A stretch of 64,000 bases of DNA from Pocillopora verrucosa. Its lineage: Eukaryota > Cnidaria > Anthozoa > Scleractinia > Pocilloporidae. Both the position numbers and the translations under genes were made by a program. The notes beneath the pieces are model-generated. The model was given only the letters and a program-made list of their open reading frames with translations, did no database searches and was not told the DNA's origin. Location: assembly GCF_036669915.1 (NCBI RefSeq), contig NC_089319.1:2286082-2350081 (forward strand), given 5' to 3'. This document shows positions 34,046-45,599 of this stretch, one piece after another; position 1 is the stretch's first letter; the number at the start of each line of letters is the position of its first letter.

Positions 34046-36129
34046 ACCAAAAGCCAAATTGACCAGCAAATAGACTATAGGTGTTCTAGAAATAAAAGGG
34101 ATTCTTTATCTTACTTCAAAGTTTCAAATTCATCTGTCTCTTAATTTCACATGTCACAAATTATATTTTCAAATCCTAAAATAAAACAACGGAACCTAAC
34201 ATATCTTCCATCTTTTCAAACAGATATAGAAACTATTTTGCAGTTGGTTTTAACAGCGCTTAGAACTAATGCCTCTCTTACAATTCTGATATATATTCGA
34301 TCCTTCAGAAGTTATTTATAATCAAGATAAACGTATATTGGATATCACCGCTTTCTATTGTAGTGATTCCCTTCTTCGAGACTTGATAGCAATAAAGAGA
34401 TAAAACAAATAGGCTGAGAAGACGGCTTCTTCTTACAGCACTTTTTTGCAAGACGACAAGAAACATGTTGTAGGCGTGGTTTTTGTAGACTTTCGTAAGG
34501 CGTTTGACGCAATTCCCCACTCCATTCTGCTCCGAAAACTTCAAAGTCTTGGTGTAGCTGGGGACTTGTGGTGTTGGATAAGAGATTACCTCTCTGGAAG
34601 AACGCAAGTAACGACGATTAATGGGTGTCAATCTCAAGCTATGCCAGTTACTTTTGGTGTACCTTAAGGGTCGGTGCTGGGCCCTACCCTGTTTTCCATC
34701 TTCTGTAATGATCTGCCCAATATCACTGAGGGAATAGATGGTGACCCACAGCTTCACATGTACGCAGACGATACCACCGTCTATGTCTCAGCTCCGACCT
34801 ATGATCTGGTGGCCTCCAAGTTGAATGAAGTACTAGCAAGGCTATATACATGGTGTTGCGAGAACTGTCTCACTCCACATCCCACCAAGACGGAATATAT
34901 ATTGCTTGGTGGACGCGGAAAATTTACTGGGCCAAAACAAGCTATTAAGATAGGTGATTATGTTGTCGGGGAGGTTGTTTCTGCAAGATGCCTAGGTGTT
35001 CAGATAGATAATGCTCTTAAATGGGATCATCATGTATCGGAATTAGCTAAGTCATATACGCAGAAGTTGAATTTACTTAAATCCTTGTATTTCCTTCCTA
35101 TACAGGCAAGAATTGATTTCTATTTTAAGGTTATTCTGCCGTCTGTGACATATGGTATGTTAGTTTGGGGCTCTTGTGGTCGAGTATTTTTCTCAAGCTT
35201 AGAATCTATACATGTTAGAGCGGCGAAAATAATATTTAACTTGGATTGGTGTACTCCAAGCAAGGAGGTTCTTGCCACAGTAAAATGGAATACCTTAGAG
35301 ATTATGTATGAGAAACGATTACTAATCTTAGCGCATCAGGCTTATTATAATCTTTTGCCACGTCCTATGAGCCGTCACTTTGAAAAGTATGTAAGTAGCT
35401 ACGACTTCAGGAGGAAAATGACATTTAAGTTACCTAGACCTAAGACCGATATGGTCAAGAAATCATGCTCATACAAGTCAATTACTCGGTGGAACGCTCT
35501 GGAAAATCAAATGAGATCAATTCAAGACGTTGACGCTTTTAAAAAGTCACTCAAGTGTATTTTTAAGCCACGTATGTTATAATGATGTACTATGTAGAAT
35601 TTTTATTGTTGAAAATATGTAGAAATCTTACATTAGTCTTCTTATAATTAGTTAGGAATTTAGTTTTATTGGATTTAGTTAGGAATTTAGTTTTTATTGT
35701 CCGTACACGACCACATCAGCTTTTGCTGAATTTTTTATCGTGTTTAAATAAATGCTGTTGTTGTTGTTGTTTTATGTTTAACTCGAGAATAAATATATTT
35801 GTAAGTTATCAATAATATACAAACAGAAGTGTTTTTTCTTTCTCGTTCGCTGCTTCAATCGTCTAAAACATATGTAACAGGATCTACCCAGGGTAATAAA
35901 ACACAGCTTGGTCTCTAAGAAGTTCGATTGATCGCAAAGAAATGTATTTCAAAGAAAATTGCTGTAAGTTCGAAGGAGAGAAAAGAAGCTCAAACTCCTC
36001 CTTACTGGCCCACTTCATTTCTTGGTTTTTAATCAGAACAACACAAACCAGGGTGTTTCCCACGATGTCTGTGATTACCAGCTCAGAAAACATAAAAGCG
36101 ATCACGGTCTGGGCTGAATCGGTCAACAT
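34046..36129 (-). pseudogene. GPCR-6: truncated class A GPCR (TM1 exon and start of TM2 exon only)
   Basis: The TM1 exon 36014-36129 is open and reads MLTDSAQTVIAFMF to GNTLVCVVLIKNQEMK. Its donor has changed from GAG then GTGAGT to GAA then GTGGGC. The next exon begins correctly after AG with RTPIVYLLVNLAFG, but homology to the intact genes stops at 34046 and a stop codon follows. All of TM3 to TM7 is gone. The truncation point lies about 90 bases from the Penelope-like remnant, which may have caused it. The remaining intron was hit by LINE-2 (34429-35773). It is closest to GPCR-7 to GPCR-9. Confidence 0.85.
34429..35773 (+). mobile_element. LINE-2: 5'-truncated non-LTR retrotransposon in the GPCR-6 intron
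   Basis: Open text from 34446 gives VVGVVFVDFRKAFDAIPH, SLGVAGDLWCWIRDYLSGR, and, after one in-frame TAA at about 34665 (VP then stop then GSVLGP), the catalytic MYADDTTVYV. The RNase-like and C-terminal text ends KCIFKPRML at 35582. The 3' end has a TTG microsatellite (35755-35773), as in the L2/CR1-type LINEs. The host junctions are exact. GPCR-9 reads GAGAAGACGGCTTTTATG uninterrupted at about 54835, while here the element sits between GACGGCTT and TTATG. With one stop codon only, it is a young insertion. Confidence 0.88.
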
Positions 36130-36365
36130 GATGGATTTTCCTTCTCTTTGCCGCTGCAATTTTCACCAAAACGTCATTGTCCTACGGGCATAAAATTCAT
36201 GCTTTTGGATGTTAAGTTCCAAAAAGAAAAATTGTAATTACAATTTGCAATCTACGTACTTCAATTTGTAGGAACAAACCGTTGCTTATGGTTTAAAGAC
36301 TTGATTGTAAACAGACATCCAAAATATACCATAAACATAAAATTTAATTTTGAATTGCACTTTAC

Positions 36366-36600
36366 CTTATCGTCCAAGTAGGTCCTTACTCAGGATTCAC
36401 GAATTCAATACATTTGTGACAACATCGCGTTTCTCGGAAGATTGGAAATAATTGATTTAATAGTACGCACTTCAACAAGCTGTAAATATAGCGATTGTCA
36501 GCGTAAAACCTTTTCATAATGAACGCCCTGGAAAATTATAATCTCAATACACGAAATCTCTTGACCAATGAGAATTGCGTTGATATATCTCTACTTTTTA
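36366..36600 (-). promoter_or_regulatory. Conserved 5' leader exon of GPCR-6 (four-copy set)
   Basis: The minus strand shows a block ending GATAAG then GTAAAG (exon end 36366). It is conserved with 41084, 50040 and 55461 upstream of GPCR-7, -8 and -9. An acceptor stands just before the TM1 start codon in each copy. The block therefore looks like a non-coding first exon with its promoter. The transcription start is not visible. Confidence 0.5.
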
Positions 36601-36959
36601 TGCAGACCTGATAGTATTTAATATAATTTTTAATGGCAAGCTCTTTGTTTTCAAGAAAATGCAGTGCCAGGGGTTTAATTGACTCAGAATGTTTTTATTC
36701 AGAATTCAAATACTAGAATGGCATCTCTGGATTTTTATATTGCAAAATTAAAGTCCAGTTGGAATTTCAAATCTTAACTGAACGGTCTAACAGAATATAA
36801 TAACAAAAAAATTTTCTTTAAATAATTTTCATGAGTCATTTTTCCAGCCTGTTGCGAGTTGGTCTGTAAGTCAAATTTATACAAAAAATATCCCTGCTTC
36901 TTATCTTACCGCCGGTGAACGGTAAACTTAGTACTATCGGTCTAATGGTAATCTTCATA

Positions 36960-37700
36960 TGTCAAAGAAAATGAGATAATCCACATCCTGTAAAAATTGA
37001 GATGGATTCTTCTTTGCCAAAACTATCAGTCAAGCACATTTATCACAAAAAAGCTAAGAAACGAGCTGTCAGTTCTAAACAGACCAAAGAACCTTAGCGC
37101 ATGTTTTTTTGAATCGCACTTCATTTTGGGGATTCTTTAGTCGTGCACTTCCAACGTCAGGAGTCGTTTGTAATCATCTCACAAGTATGCCTTCGTTCTT
37201 TACATTCAGGCTACTCGTACTTTTCTCCCGCCGCAGTTTCTAACTCAGTATTCTCTTCATCTAAGCCCTCTCAACCGATTTTACATGAATACGTTGTAAA
37301 GAAAAACTGTTTTTTATTATGCTGTTTATTTATCCAGTCTTGCAATCGTTTTATTTATTTGATATATTTGGTTTACCTTGAGAATCTAATGACCTTAACC
37401 GAGTAAATACGTGCTTTTTATAAGTTCCATACAGGTGGCCGTATTTTAGGAGAGCACAAGGTGTAAAAGAGACTTAAAGACAAAATCGTTATTGAAATAA
37501 AACATCGACAAAAGTGATAGCGTTCGTTTTATCCGGGTCGGACGTGCGGGTGAACGGAAGACTAGTTTTAGCTGTTAATTATATCACATGTTACAGTATG
37601 CATCATTATCATTTAACCTTGTTTATTTCCAGCTCTAGGTCTGTGTTACTGGACATGGACTTGATTCAGTGTTTTATCGTAGGTTTATTCTGGTTCCATG
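36960..37700. repeat. Shared 3' flank of the GPCR-7 to GPCR-9 duplicons
   Basis: Homologous to 42360-43060, 46055-46800 and 51440-52190, and partly to 19200-19850. In this copy and at 46055 and 51440 it runs straight into the last exon of an intact receptor, so it is the 3' UTR/flank of the ancestral unit. A plus-strand open frame in it recurs in all copies but shows no motif. Confidence 0.8.
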
Positions 37701-37710
37701 GCGTGTAATC

Positions 37711-40700
37711 TTATTCCGGATCTCCCGGTTCCACAGAATCTCGGATAATTTTAAGAGTAACTCCGTGTCGGCTCAGAGGCTGAATATCTCCCTGGATGGT
37801 CAAAAGATTAATCCCTCTTGTTCTCGAGGTATCATTGCCTCTTCCCATGGCATAAACTCTGTTTTTGTCAGCACCACTACCATGGCAACTCAACAAAGCC
37901 TTAATATGCTTCCTGAAGCGACTGTTCACATGGGCGTAAATAAAAGGATTAACCATTGAGTTACACACCACTAAAACAACGGAAATGACGTCAGCCGCGT
38001 CACCAAGGCTATGCTTGGAGCCGAAGTGTATCATGGCATAGATGACGAGGTCTGGAGTCCAACAGAGTCCGTAAATGATGCTAACTGCAACAACCATTTT
38101 TGTGACGTGCTTACGCACTCTTATGACACCCTAAAGCAAAAAATTGCAAAACATCATTTCAAATTCAATTTATGCTTTGATTTTGACAATAGAATCCAGT
38201 TTCGCTTTGAGGAGCTTCTGGGAAGATTACTTGCTAAAAACCAGTCTTTCTCTTCAGTAGTTATCACCCCCAGAGAAGATTTTAGATATATGAAAATTCA
38301 CATATTTGCACTGCGGTGGAGAGATGAAATTAAGAGATCCTCGCAGCTAAGAACACTACTGAAACGAGTAGTTGTAAATAGGACCTGAAAAAAAAAATTC
38401 AGGCCCGTACGGGATTTGAACCCATGACCTCTGCGATACCGGTGCAGCGCTCTACCAGAGAACTTAGGCAATCCTAATAGTTTTCATAACTATGTATGGT
38501 TACCATTCCTGGCGGCGCCAGACTTTCTCCTGATCATAACATATTCGTAATTGGTTTTCGGTTTTCCTCTCAAGACTACTCGTGGGCGCTTTCAGGCTAT
38601 TGTTAACCATTACAAACGAGTAGCTAATGTGAAGAGTTTTCAAAGCACGTTCAAAGTTATTGCTCCGCAACTTTTCGCGAAGTAATCGTGTTTTTCCTTT
38701 ATCTTCCCCCATCAAGTAAGCACGGCCAATTTTTAAATGGCACTTGATTTAAAAATCTTATGACCTTGGTCTACTGAATCTAGTTCGTCGGAAAAAAAAG
38801 AAAAAAGAAAACATTTTGTTCAAGTAACTTCACTCACAGACCGGCTTTGAGTAATGACATTTGGAGAAAAGCTTGATACGGTATCAATTCAATGCGTTGT
38901 ATTTTAGTTACCTGTTGAGTTCCACTAACACGTTCTTCGTCTTTGATCCACAGAGAATAGACAACTTTAGAGTACAGCCCTATCATGATCAACATCGGCA
39001 AAGCTCCAAGCAGCACAAACCAAGCTACACTAAAAGTCTTGGGCATCCATTCCTCGGGCCAGTGCTCCGCACAATATTGGTTTTCTTCATCGAAGTAGGA
39101 CGTCAAAAAGAGAGGTGTGTTTAAAATCAAAACAAAAATCCAAAGAACAGGGATTATAACCTGTAGAAAGGTTTCAAACCAAGCTTTATTGAGCGTTTTA
39201 CAGTGGTAGCACCAGCAACTTGTGCTTTTTTACTACTTGTCGGACACCAAAACTCTTGCAACGACAGGTGGTTTATTACCTCTTAATAAGAGTTATGAAA
39301 ATAGTACTTGTCTTGAATATTTCTCACCTTATTTAGGCTCTGACATGAAGAACAAAATCTGCTCTTTTTACTGAGACAAATCTAGGAGCTCTGAGATCCA
39401 TAGGAGCAGATCCAGGAATATTTTAAGGGGAGGTGGGCCACCTCCCTTAAAAATATTCTCGGATCTGCTCTTGTTTTTTTGAAGAATATCAACTTTCTCT
39501 TTTTTAGCTCAAGAAACATGGCGCTGAATTTTTATGGGCGCTAACTGATTGATTTTGAGCCTCTTATCAGACAAACAACGGATCAAACAGAGTTCGAGGA
39601 CCTCTATGACTAGGTGCAAAGTTCTATATCGTCAATCGTTTCGTCATTAGCTGCAAGAGTGATAGCGGAAATTAAGTTTAGTTTTTCCTACGCCTTTTTG
39701 AGTGGCTTAGCTCTTTCTTTGTTTTATTTGAACATTGAACACAAAGAAACAGAGTAAACGGATTTGAATTTGTCTTCCTTTTCAAAACAGAAATCTGAAA
39801 GCTGAAGTTTTTTCTTAGTGCAGCAAATGAATCGCTCTTAATTATATAGCTTTTCAGAAAACAGCATACTCACCTTAAGTTTTCTATGTGTTAGTTTCCT
39901 TGTGTTACTGTAAGGGGGCATTACAGCAAAGTAACGCTCAAATGCAATAGCGACCAGACTAAACGCAGATGCAGTTGCTCCTGTCCACATCAAGTTTCCC
40001 CCAGTCAAGAATTTACACAGGAATGATCCTACAATTCCGTCAGGATGCTGGAAAGTGTGGATCAGAACAAACTGTGGCGCTATAAACAGCGCTACCATGA
40101 TATCAGCAAAAGCCAAATTGACCAGCAAATAGTTTATAGGTGTCCTAGAAATAAAAGTGTGTTTTTAATCTTACTTCAAAGTTTCAAGTTCCTCTCTTTC
40201 TCTAAACTTCACATGTCACAAATTATATTTTCAAATCCTAAAATAAAACAACGGAACACAACATATCTTCCATCTTTTCAAACAGATAAATAGACTATTT
40301 TACAGTTGGTTTTAAAAGTGTTTAGAACAAATGCCTCTCTTACAATACAGATATATACTTGATCCTTCAGAGGTAATTTATAATCAAGATAAACATATAT
40401 TGGATATCACCACTTCCTCTAATAGTGATTCCCTACTTCGAGACTTGATAGCAATAAAGAGATGAAACAAACAAGCTGAGAAGACGGCTTTTATGTTAAA
40501 CTCGAGCGTAAATATATTTGTAAGTTATCAATAGTGCACAGACAGAAGTTATTTGAAATGTTTTTTTCTTACTCGCTCACTGCTTTAATGTTCTAAAACA
40601 CATTTGACAGGACCTACCAAGGGTAATGAAAAACAGCTTGGTCTCTGAGAAGTTCGACTGATTGCAAAGAAACGCATTCAAAGAAAATTGCTGTAAGTTC

Positions 40701-40848
40701 GAAGGAGCTGAAACGTCCTCGTACTGACTCACCTCATGTCTTGGTTTTTAATCAGAACAACACAAACCAGAGTGTTCCCGACGATATCTGTGATTATCAG
40801 CACAGTAAACACCACAGCGATCACAGTCTGGGCTGAATCGGTCAACAT
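37711..40848 (-). CDS. GPCR-7: class A peptide-receptor-like GPCR, 4 coding exons
   Basis: Exons are 40733-40848 (ATG at 40846-40848), 39874-40144, 38912-39160 and 37711-38130. The total is 1056 nt, 351 aa, with intron phases 2, 0 and 0. Motifs: DIVGNTLVC in TM1, LVNLAFADIMVALF in TM2, FLCKFLTGGN and AFERYFAVMPPY around TM3, and YCAEHWPEEW in ECL2. VRKHVTKMV precedes TM6, which has GLCWTPD, an intact CWxP. TM7 has NSMVNPFIYA, then a basic helix 8 and a serine-rich tail. ICL2 reads MPPY where GPCR-8 has MYPY. The last intron carries a SINE and the intron after TM3 a hairpin. A leader exon ends at 41084. Ligand unknown. Confidence 0.9.
38278..38454 (-). mobile_element. tRNA-derived SINE with 8-bp target duplication in the last GPCR-7 intron
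   Basis: The same intron in GPCR-8 and GPCR-9 lacks these 177 bases. CCAGAGAA stands on both sides (38270-38277 and 38455-38462). Read on the minus strand, the head has a tRNA-like B box (GGGTTCAAATCCC) and A-box-like TGGTAGAGCGCTGC. A poly-T stretch and a tail ending ATATCTAAAATC follow. The 5' half of the acceptor stem is lacking, so it is not a working tRNA gene. Confidence 0.8.
39404..39470. repeat. Intron hairpin, copy in GPCR-7
   Basis: GAGCAGATCC at the left meets GGATCTGCTC at the right around a GGAGGTGGGCCACCTCC centre, a near-perfect palindrome of 67 bases. Equivalent copies stand in the same intron of GPCR-8 and GPCR-9. Confidence 0.8.
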
Positions 40849-41083
40849 AATGAATTTTCCTTCTCTTTGCCGCTGAAATTTTCACCAAAACGTCAATGTC
40901 CTACGGGCATAAAATTCATGCTTTTGGAAATTAAGTTCCAGAAAGAAAATTGTGATTGCAATTTGCAATTTCCGTACTTCAAATTGTTGGAACAAACCGT
41001 TATTTATAGTTTAAAGACTTGATTGTAAACAGACGTCCAAAATATACCCCAGACATAAAATGTAATTTTGAATTGCACTTTAC

Positions 41084-41300
41084 CCTATCGTCCAAGTAGG
41101 TCCTTACTCAGGATTTACGAATTCAATAAATTTATGACAACATCGCGTATCTCGGAAGATCGGAAATAATTGATTCACTAGCTACGCACTTCAACAAGCT
41201 GTAAATTTAGTGATTGTCAGAGTAAAACCCTATTCATAAAGAACGCCATGGAAAATTATGATCTTAATCCACATAATAGGCGTCATATCCCTTTCGAAAT
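41084..41300 (-). promoter_or_regulatory. Conserved 5' leader exon of GPCR-7
   Basis: Member of the four-copy set. The donor here is ATAGG then GTAAAG (exon end 41084). The matching acceptor is TTTCAG just before 40872, 24 bases ahead of the ATG. The upstream border is uncertain. Confidence 0.5.
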
Positions 41301-41479
41301 CTCTAGACCAATTAGAGTTGCGTTGATATATCTCCACTCCTTTATGCAGACCTAACAGTACTTAATGTAATTTTGAATGGAAAACTCTTTGTTTTCAAGA
41401 AAATGCAGTGCCAAGGGCTTTATTGACTCAGAATATTTTAATAACAAAATAATTTTCTTTAAGGAATTTTGATGAATCA

Positions 41480-41700
41480 TTTTTCCAACTTGTTGCAAGT
41501 TGGTTTGTTCAAGAGGAGTATTTTGTATGGACCACAAGGTGTACACCACTCTGTCTCGAGGATAGTATAATCATTACTGACACTGGGAAAACTCCAAAAA
41601 CAAACTACCAAGATATAGCATAAGTATAGGCTGGATGATAAGTAACTGAAGTCTACACCTCAGAAACGCAAGAGGATGTAAATGCTTTATAAATTTTGAA
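41480..41700 (-). pseudogene. Lone decayed TM4-5 receptor exon
   Basis: The minus strand retains TYHPAY and a VFPVSVMIIL-like TM5, then RVVYTLW after a frame change. It matches the GPCR-4 remnant at 18740-18960, and the flanks match too. The two loci are therefore copies of one already broken gene. No other exons accompany it. Confidence 0.7.
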
Positions 41701-41741
41701 GCACTAATGGTCTGTGCTGTTCCATCACGCGCCAGGGTAAC

Positions 41742-42109
41742 CAAAGGCTGCCCAAGCTCCAGCTGTGAGATGATCATCTTACGAAATAACAGCCATGGCG
41801 AAATTATAAGAGTTTGTATGGGAATATTTACGACCGCTCTAACGAATAAAAAAATATGTCAAATTCTCACAAAAAATACCCCACCTTAATTCCACAGTGC
41901 ATTGCTTGACCGCTTACTACGTGTAAGGGTAACCATTTTAGCGGGTTATCTCATTCGAGGTTTTCTACGATATTTTTTGTGAGAATTTGACTTAATTTTT
42001 CATCCCTTAAGGCGGTCGTAAATATTCCCATACAAACTCATATAATTTCACCATGACTGTTATTTCGTAAGATAATCATCTTACAGCTGGAGCTTGAGCC
42101 GCCTGTGGA
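41742..42109. mobile_element. MITE with about 125-bp terminal inverted repeats and 5-bp target duplication
   Basis: The left end (CCCAAGCTCCAGCTG, then GAGATGATCATCTTACGAAA) and the right end are inverted copies over about 125 bases. GTAAC stands at 41737-41741 and 42110-42114. The paralogous site at 19019-19023 has a single GTAAC and no element, an empty site. No coding capacity. Confidence 0.85.
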
Positions 42110-43190
42110 GTAACATTTACAAATAATGACAGTTCATTAGGATACGTATGTTTCCTACCGTTGATTAGCTTTTTGCACCTGTATTATTTCGATATCACTC
42201 GACTTCAAATTTCGTAAAAAAAAGGAAACCAATAGATACAGAGCAAGGATATTACTTTTGCTACATGATTACTCACACGATCAAAGTTTGCTTTACGACT
42301 TCAAGTTCGACTTGTATATCGGAAAACTCGCACCATCAGTCTAATGGTAATCTTCATGTGTCAAAGAAAACAAGATCCTCCACATCCTGTAAAAATTTAG
42401 ATGGATTCTTCTCCGCCAAAACTCTCAGCCAGACACATTTATTACAAAAAACCAAAAAACCAAATGTCAATTCTAAATACACCGAAGGACTTTAGCGAAT
42501 TTTTTGTGAATCGCACCTTTGTTCGGGGGATTCTTTACACGTGTACTTCCAACTTCAATAGTCGTTTGCAATCATCTCACAAGTATGCCTTCGTTATTTA
42601 CCTTCAGGCTACTAGTACTTTTCTCTCGCCGCAGTTTCTAAGTTAGTATTCTCTTCATCTAAGCCCTCCAAACCGATTTTACATGAATACGTTGTAAAGC
42701 AAAATTGTTTTTATTATGTCTTTTATTTATCCAGTTTTATAATCGTTTTGATTATTTGATATGTTTGGTTTACCTTGAGAATGTAATGACCTTAGGCGAA
42801 TGAAAACGTGTTTTCATAAGTTCGGTACTGGTGGCTGTATTTGAAGAGAGTGGAAGGTGTAAAAGAGACTTCAATACAACATCGTTTTTGAAACAAAAAA
42901 TCGACACAAGCTATAGCGTTCGTTTTTTTCTAGCTTAGACGTGCAGGTGCACGGAAGACGAGTTTTAGCTGTTTATCAATCACATGTTACAGTATCCTCT
43001 ATGCATCATCACCATTTCATATTGTTTGTCTCCAGCTCTTGGTCTGTGTTATTCAGTTTTTTTCTTGTCATTCAGAAAACTTGTGAGCAAAATACAAAGC
43101 ACATACGGAATGAAACAGAGATGAAAACAGAGATATAAGGTGTAAATCCTCCTGATTTTCCATTATTGCCCTCCAATTAATCAATGTCTA
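42110..43190. repeat. Receptor 3'-flank duplicate, related to 18960-19990
   Basis: Same block as 18960-19990 and, further on, 36960-37700. Near 43060 it diverges from the copies that run into a receptor exon, so no receptor follows here. Confidence 0.75.
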
Positions 43191-43859
43191 CTCAATGACT
43201 CATCCATGGAACTTTCCCGAGGAAGTTGCTCGTCACATTTAAGAGCTGATGTCATTTTCATCAGGCAAACAGCGGCAAGTCACCCAAAATTTGCCTTCAC
43301 TCCTACTTTCAATTTTTGTAGCCCGATATGTTCTTATAACTGAGTTGTAGTTTTTTCGTGAAAATATATTTTAGTTTTCGAAATTTTAATTTTTTTTTGT
43401 TCGACCGCTCAAATATGCAAATTTTCACCGTGAATATTACTCGAGTTGTGTGACGTCATGTAACGAATATAATTGACCTCTGGTATTTCTGACACCATAA
43501 TCCTTTGTTTTATCATCTAACTTAATCCCTTGTCATTTTTGAAGCTGGCAAAGTAATATTTATTTTTTGGTGAATATTTTTGTCCGACGTACTTTTCCTG
43601 TGTCGAATAGTAGCATCAAAACAAAGACAATTTTTAGCAATGACAGATATGAGAGGATCTATTGAGCTTCAACCTTTAAAATATAGACAAAAGGATGGTT
43701 ATAAATTTATTGTAAAAATTTCCTTGTGTATTTGTGTTGTTCTATCTTGAGACGAACTCAAAGTCCGGCAAAATTTACTTGCTAGCGATTATGAGATAAA
43801 CATGGTGTGCCTACTTGTCGCCACCGTTTACTGGCATAAACCACTACAGTTTGTAGAAT

Positions 43860-44770
43860 TTAATTTCATCGTTTGAAACCAACGGTTGGAAGATACTGAC
43901 TCACAGCTCAACCATAGAGATTATTAGCTTCCAAATACATGACATACATTGACGGTGCCCTCTCATCGAAGTTTTTCATATATTTATAGTTTGCTTTCCA
44001 TATCTGTCAAAAAATATATGAGATACCGCCTGACATTCCTTTTTCGATGAATTGAAACATGTCAATGTCAGTCATCAGTTCTAATTTTATATCAGTCATT
44101 TTTAACATAGCATCTCAAGACAGCCCAGGAGATGTGAAATAATGAAATGGATCAATATTATAATATCGCAAGCAGGTCGTCCTGAAATTCTCAAATGCAT
44201 CAGCGAGTAAGAGAATATCAGATTTCAGATAAAGATCATGATACTGACCCATTGTCTTGAGATTAAATCTCTGCCACACATTTTGAGCATGTTTGTATTG
44301 CTCATCAGATATGTACTCATCTTAAAGAATGCTGTAAAAATTCATTTTTTCCTGGTAGTTTTTCATCAAACTTACCAAAACTATTCATATGGATAAACAC
44401 CTTTTTGCTTCAGAAGTTTGAATTTTTCATCTTTTAAGAATTTTGATGTTTACTTGAATGCTTCATCAGGGAGACTGCTTGCTAATCTATGAAGACTTGA
44501 GCTTATGAATTGGAAGCTATCAAGAAATATCGAATGCTTGCCCAGCACGAAGGCCATGTATTTTTGCATATTATTTGGAATTGCCTTAATTTCCATCTGC
44601 TTGCCTTCACCTCTATTTTCTTGTATGTAAATTTTTTTGCTACTTCACTAACCTCCCGCATAATAAAACGACTGTCATAAACTCGTAAACTTTGGAAGAT
44701 AACTGGTATTTTTATTTCATCAACCCATTGAACAGAATGCCTATTGTTCTCGCGACATTTACTTGCAGTG
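43860..44770 (-). pseudogene. Decayed family-B DNA polymerase of Polinton/Maverick type
   Basis: Minus-strand text in changing frames shows, in order, an exonuclease-like IPVIFQSLRVYDSRFIM (about 44640-44715), SFQFISSSLHRLASSLPDE, YHDLYLKSDILLLADAFENF (about 44170-44240), an FTSPGLS block and a YLEANNLYG block near 43910. These match the order of conserved blocks in protein-primed family-B polymerases of Polintons/Mavericks and related linear elements. Several frameshifts and stops break it, and the catalytic palm beyond the first motif is absent. No capsid or integrase gene of such an element was seen nearby. It cannot be functional. Confidence 0.75.
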
Positions 44771-44814
44771 GCGAAAATATCATAGATCTGTAATATTGGC
44801 GGCAAAGCGTAAAC

Positions 44815-45595
44815 GGGAAGGCTCTTATCGGTCGAGGATAACGCGCGCTTTCCTCCTGCCTTAGTTCATCAACGGGTCAATGTGAAGCTAAGAAACAACG
44901 GTCTCGTAACTTATTGTTTCAGCTCTTGTTTCTGATATCACACTTAGCGCGCGCATATTTGAACCTGGCTATTTCGAGCGTTGGATTTGTGATGGCCATA
45001 TGGGTTCGATTTCTACCGTAGAAAATTACTTTTTCATGTCTCGCTAAAACTTAATCAAAATGCATTTCGCTTCATATCAAGTCTACCACAATTTGATAAA
45101 CAGCAGGTATTTTCTATTTTTCCCCACTTAGGATTTGATTGTCTCATCATAAGTGAAGTATAAAATAAGGTCTCTTAGTCGCTCAAATGTAAGTTTTTTC
45201 GAATCGAAAAAGGAAATAGCGAACGAAGTAGAGCATACGAACTAACTCGCTATTTTAGGACCACAGTTTCTATCGAGCTTTTTATGCTCGTGCTATCCCT
45301 GGACTGGAACTGATCATCAGCTCCCGATCGCATACAGATTGCAGTGCGATTGGGGATTCAGTGAGCTCTGAAAAGGGCTCCCAATCACTAACAGCTTGCT
45401 GGTCGATGCACGCCGTCATGATCTGTAAAGCGAAGGTTTGACATCTGATTCACAGCAATTGTGAATAATTTTACAAGCGAAAAGTTTCAACAATGGGTAT
45501 TGTTTAGTTTGACACGTTTATTGTTATTAAGGGCTAGGATGAAGACAATGGCTCGCTCGCTCAAAACGCGCCATTTTTGAACGCAACTTCGACAT
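44815..45595. other. Stretch with no gene recognised
   Basis: No coding motif or repeat partner was noticed here, between the polymerase remnant and the broken receptor exon. Confidence 0.4.
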
Positions 45596-45599
45596 GAAT

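Noticed and set aside
34305-34757. Minus-strand frame of 150 codons
   Set aside because: It crosses the junction between receptor intron and LINE-2 and reads the LINE antisense.
38011-38388. Plus-strand frame of 125 codons
   Set aside because: It overlaps the GPCR-7 last exon and the SINE on the opposite strand, and no motif is seen.
38401-38454. A tRNA gene on the minus strand
   Set aside because: The B box and D-arm-like parts are there, but the acceptor stem does not pair, and the segment lies within an insertion bounded by an 8-bp target duplication. It is the head of a SINE.
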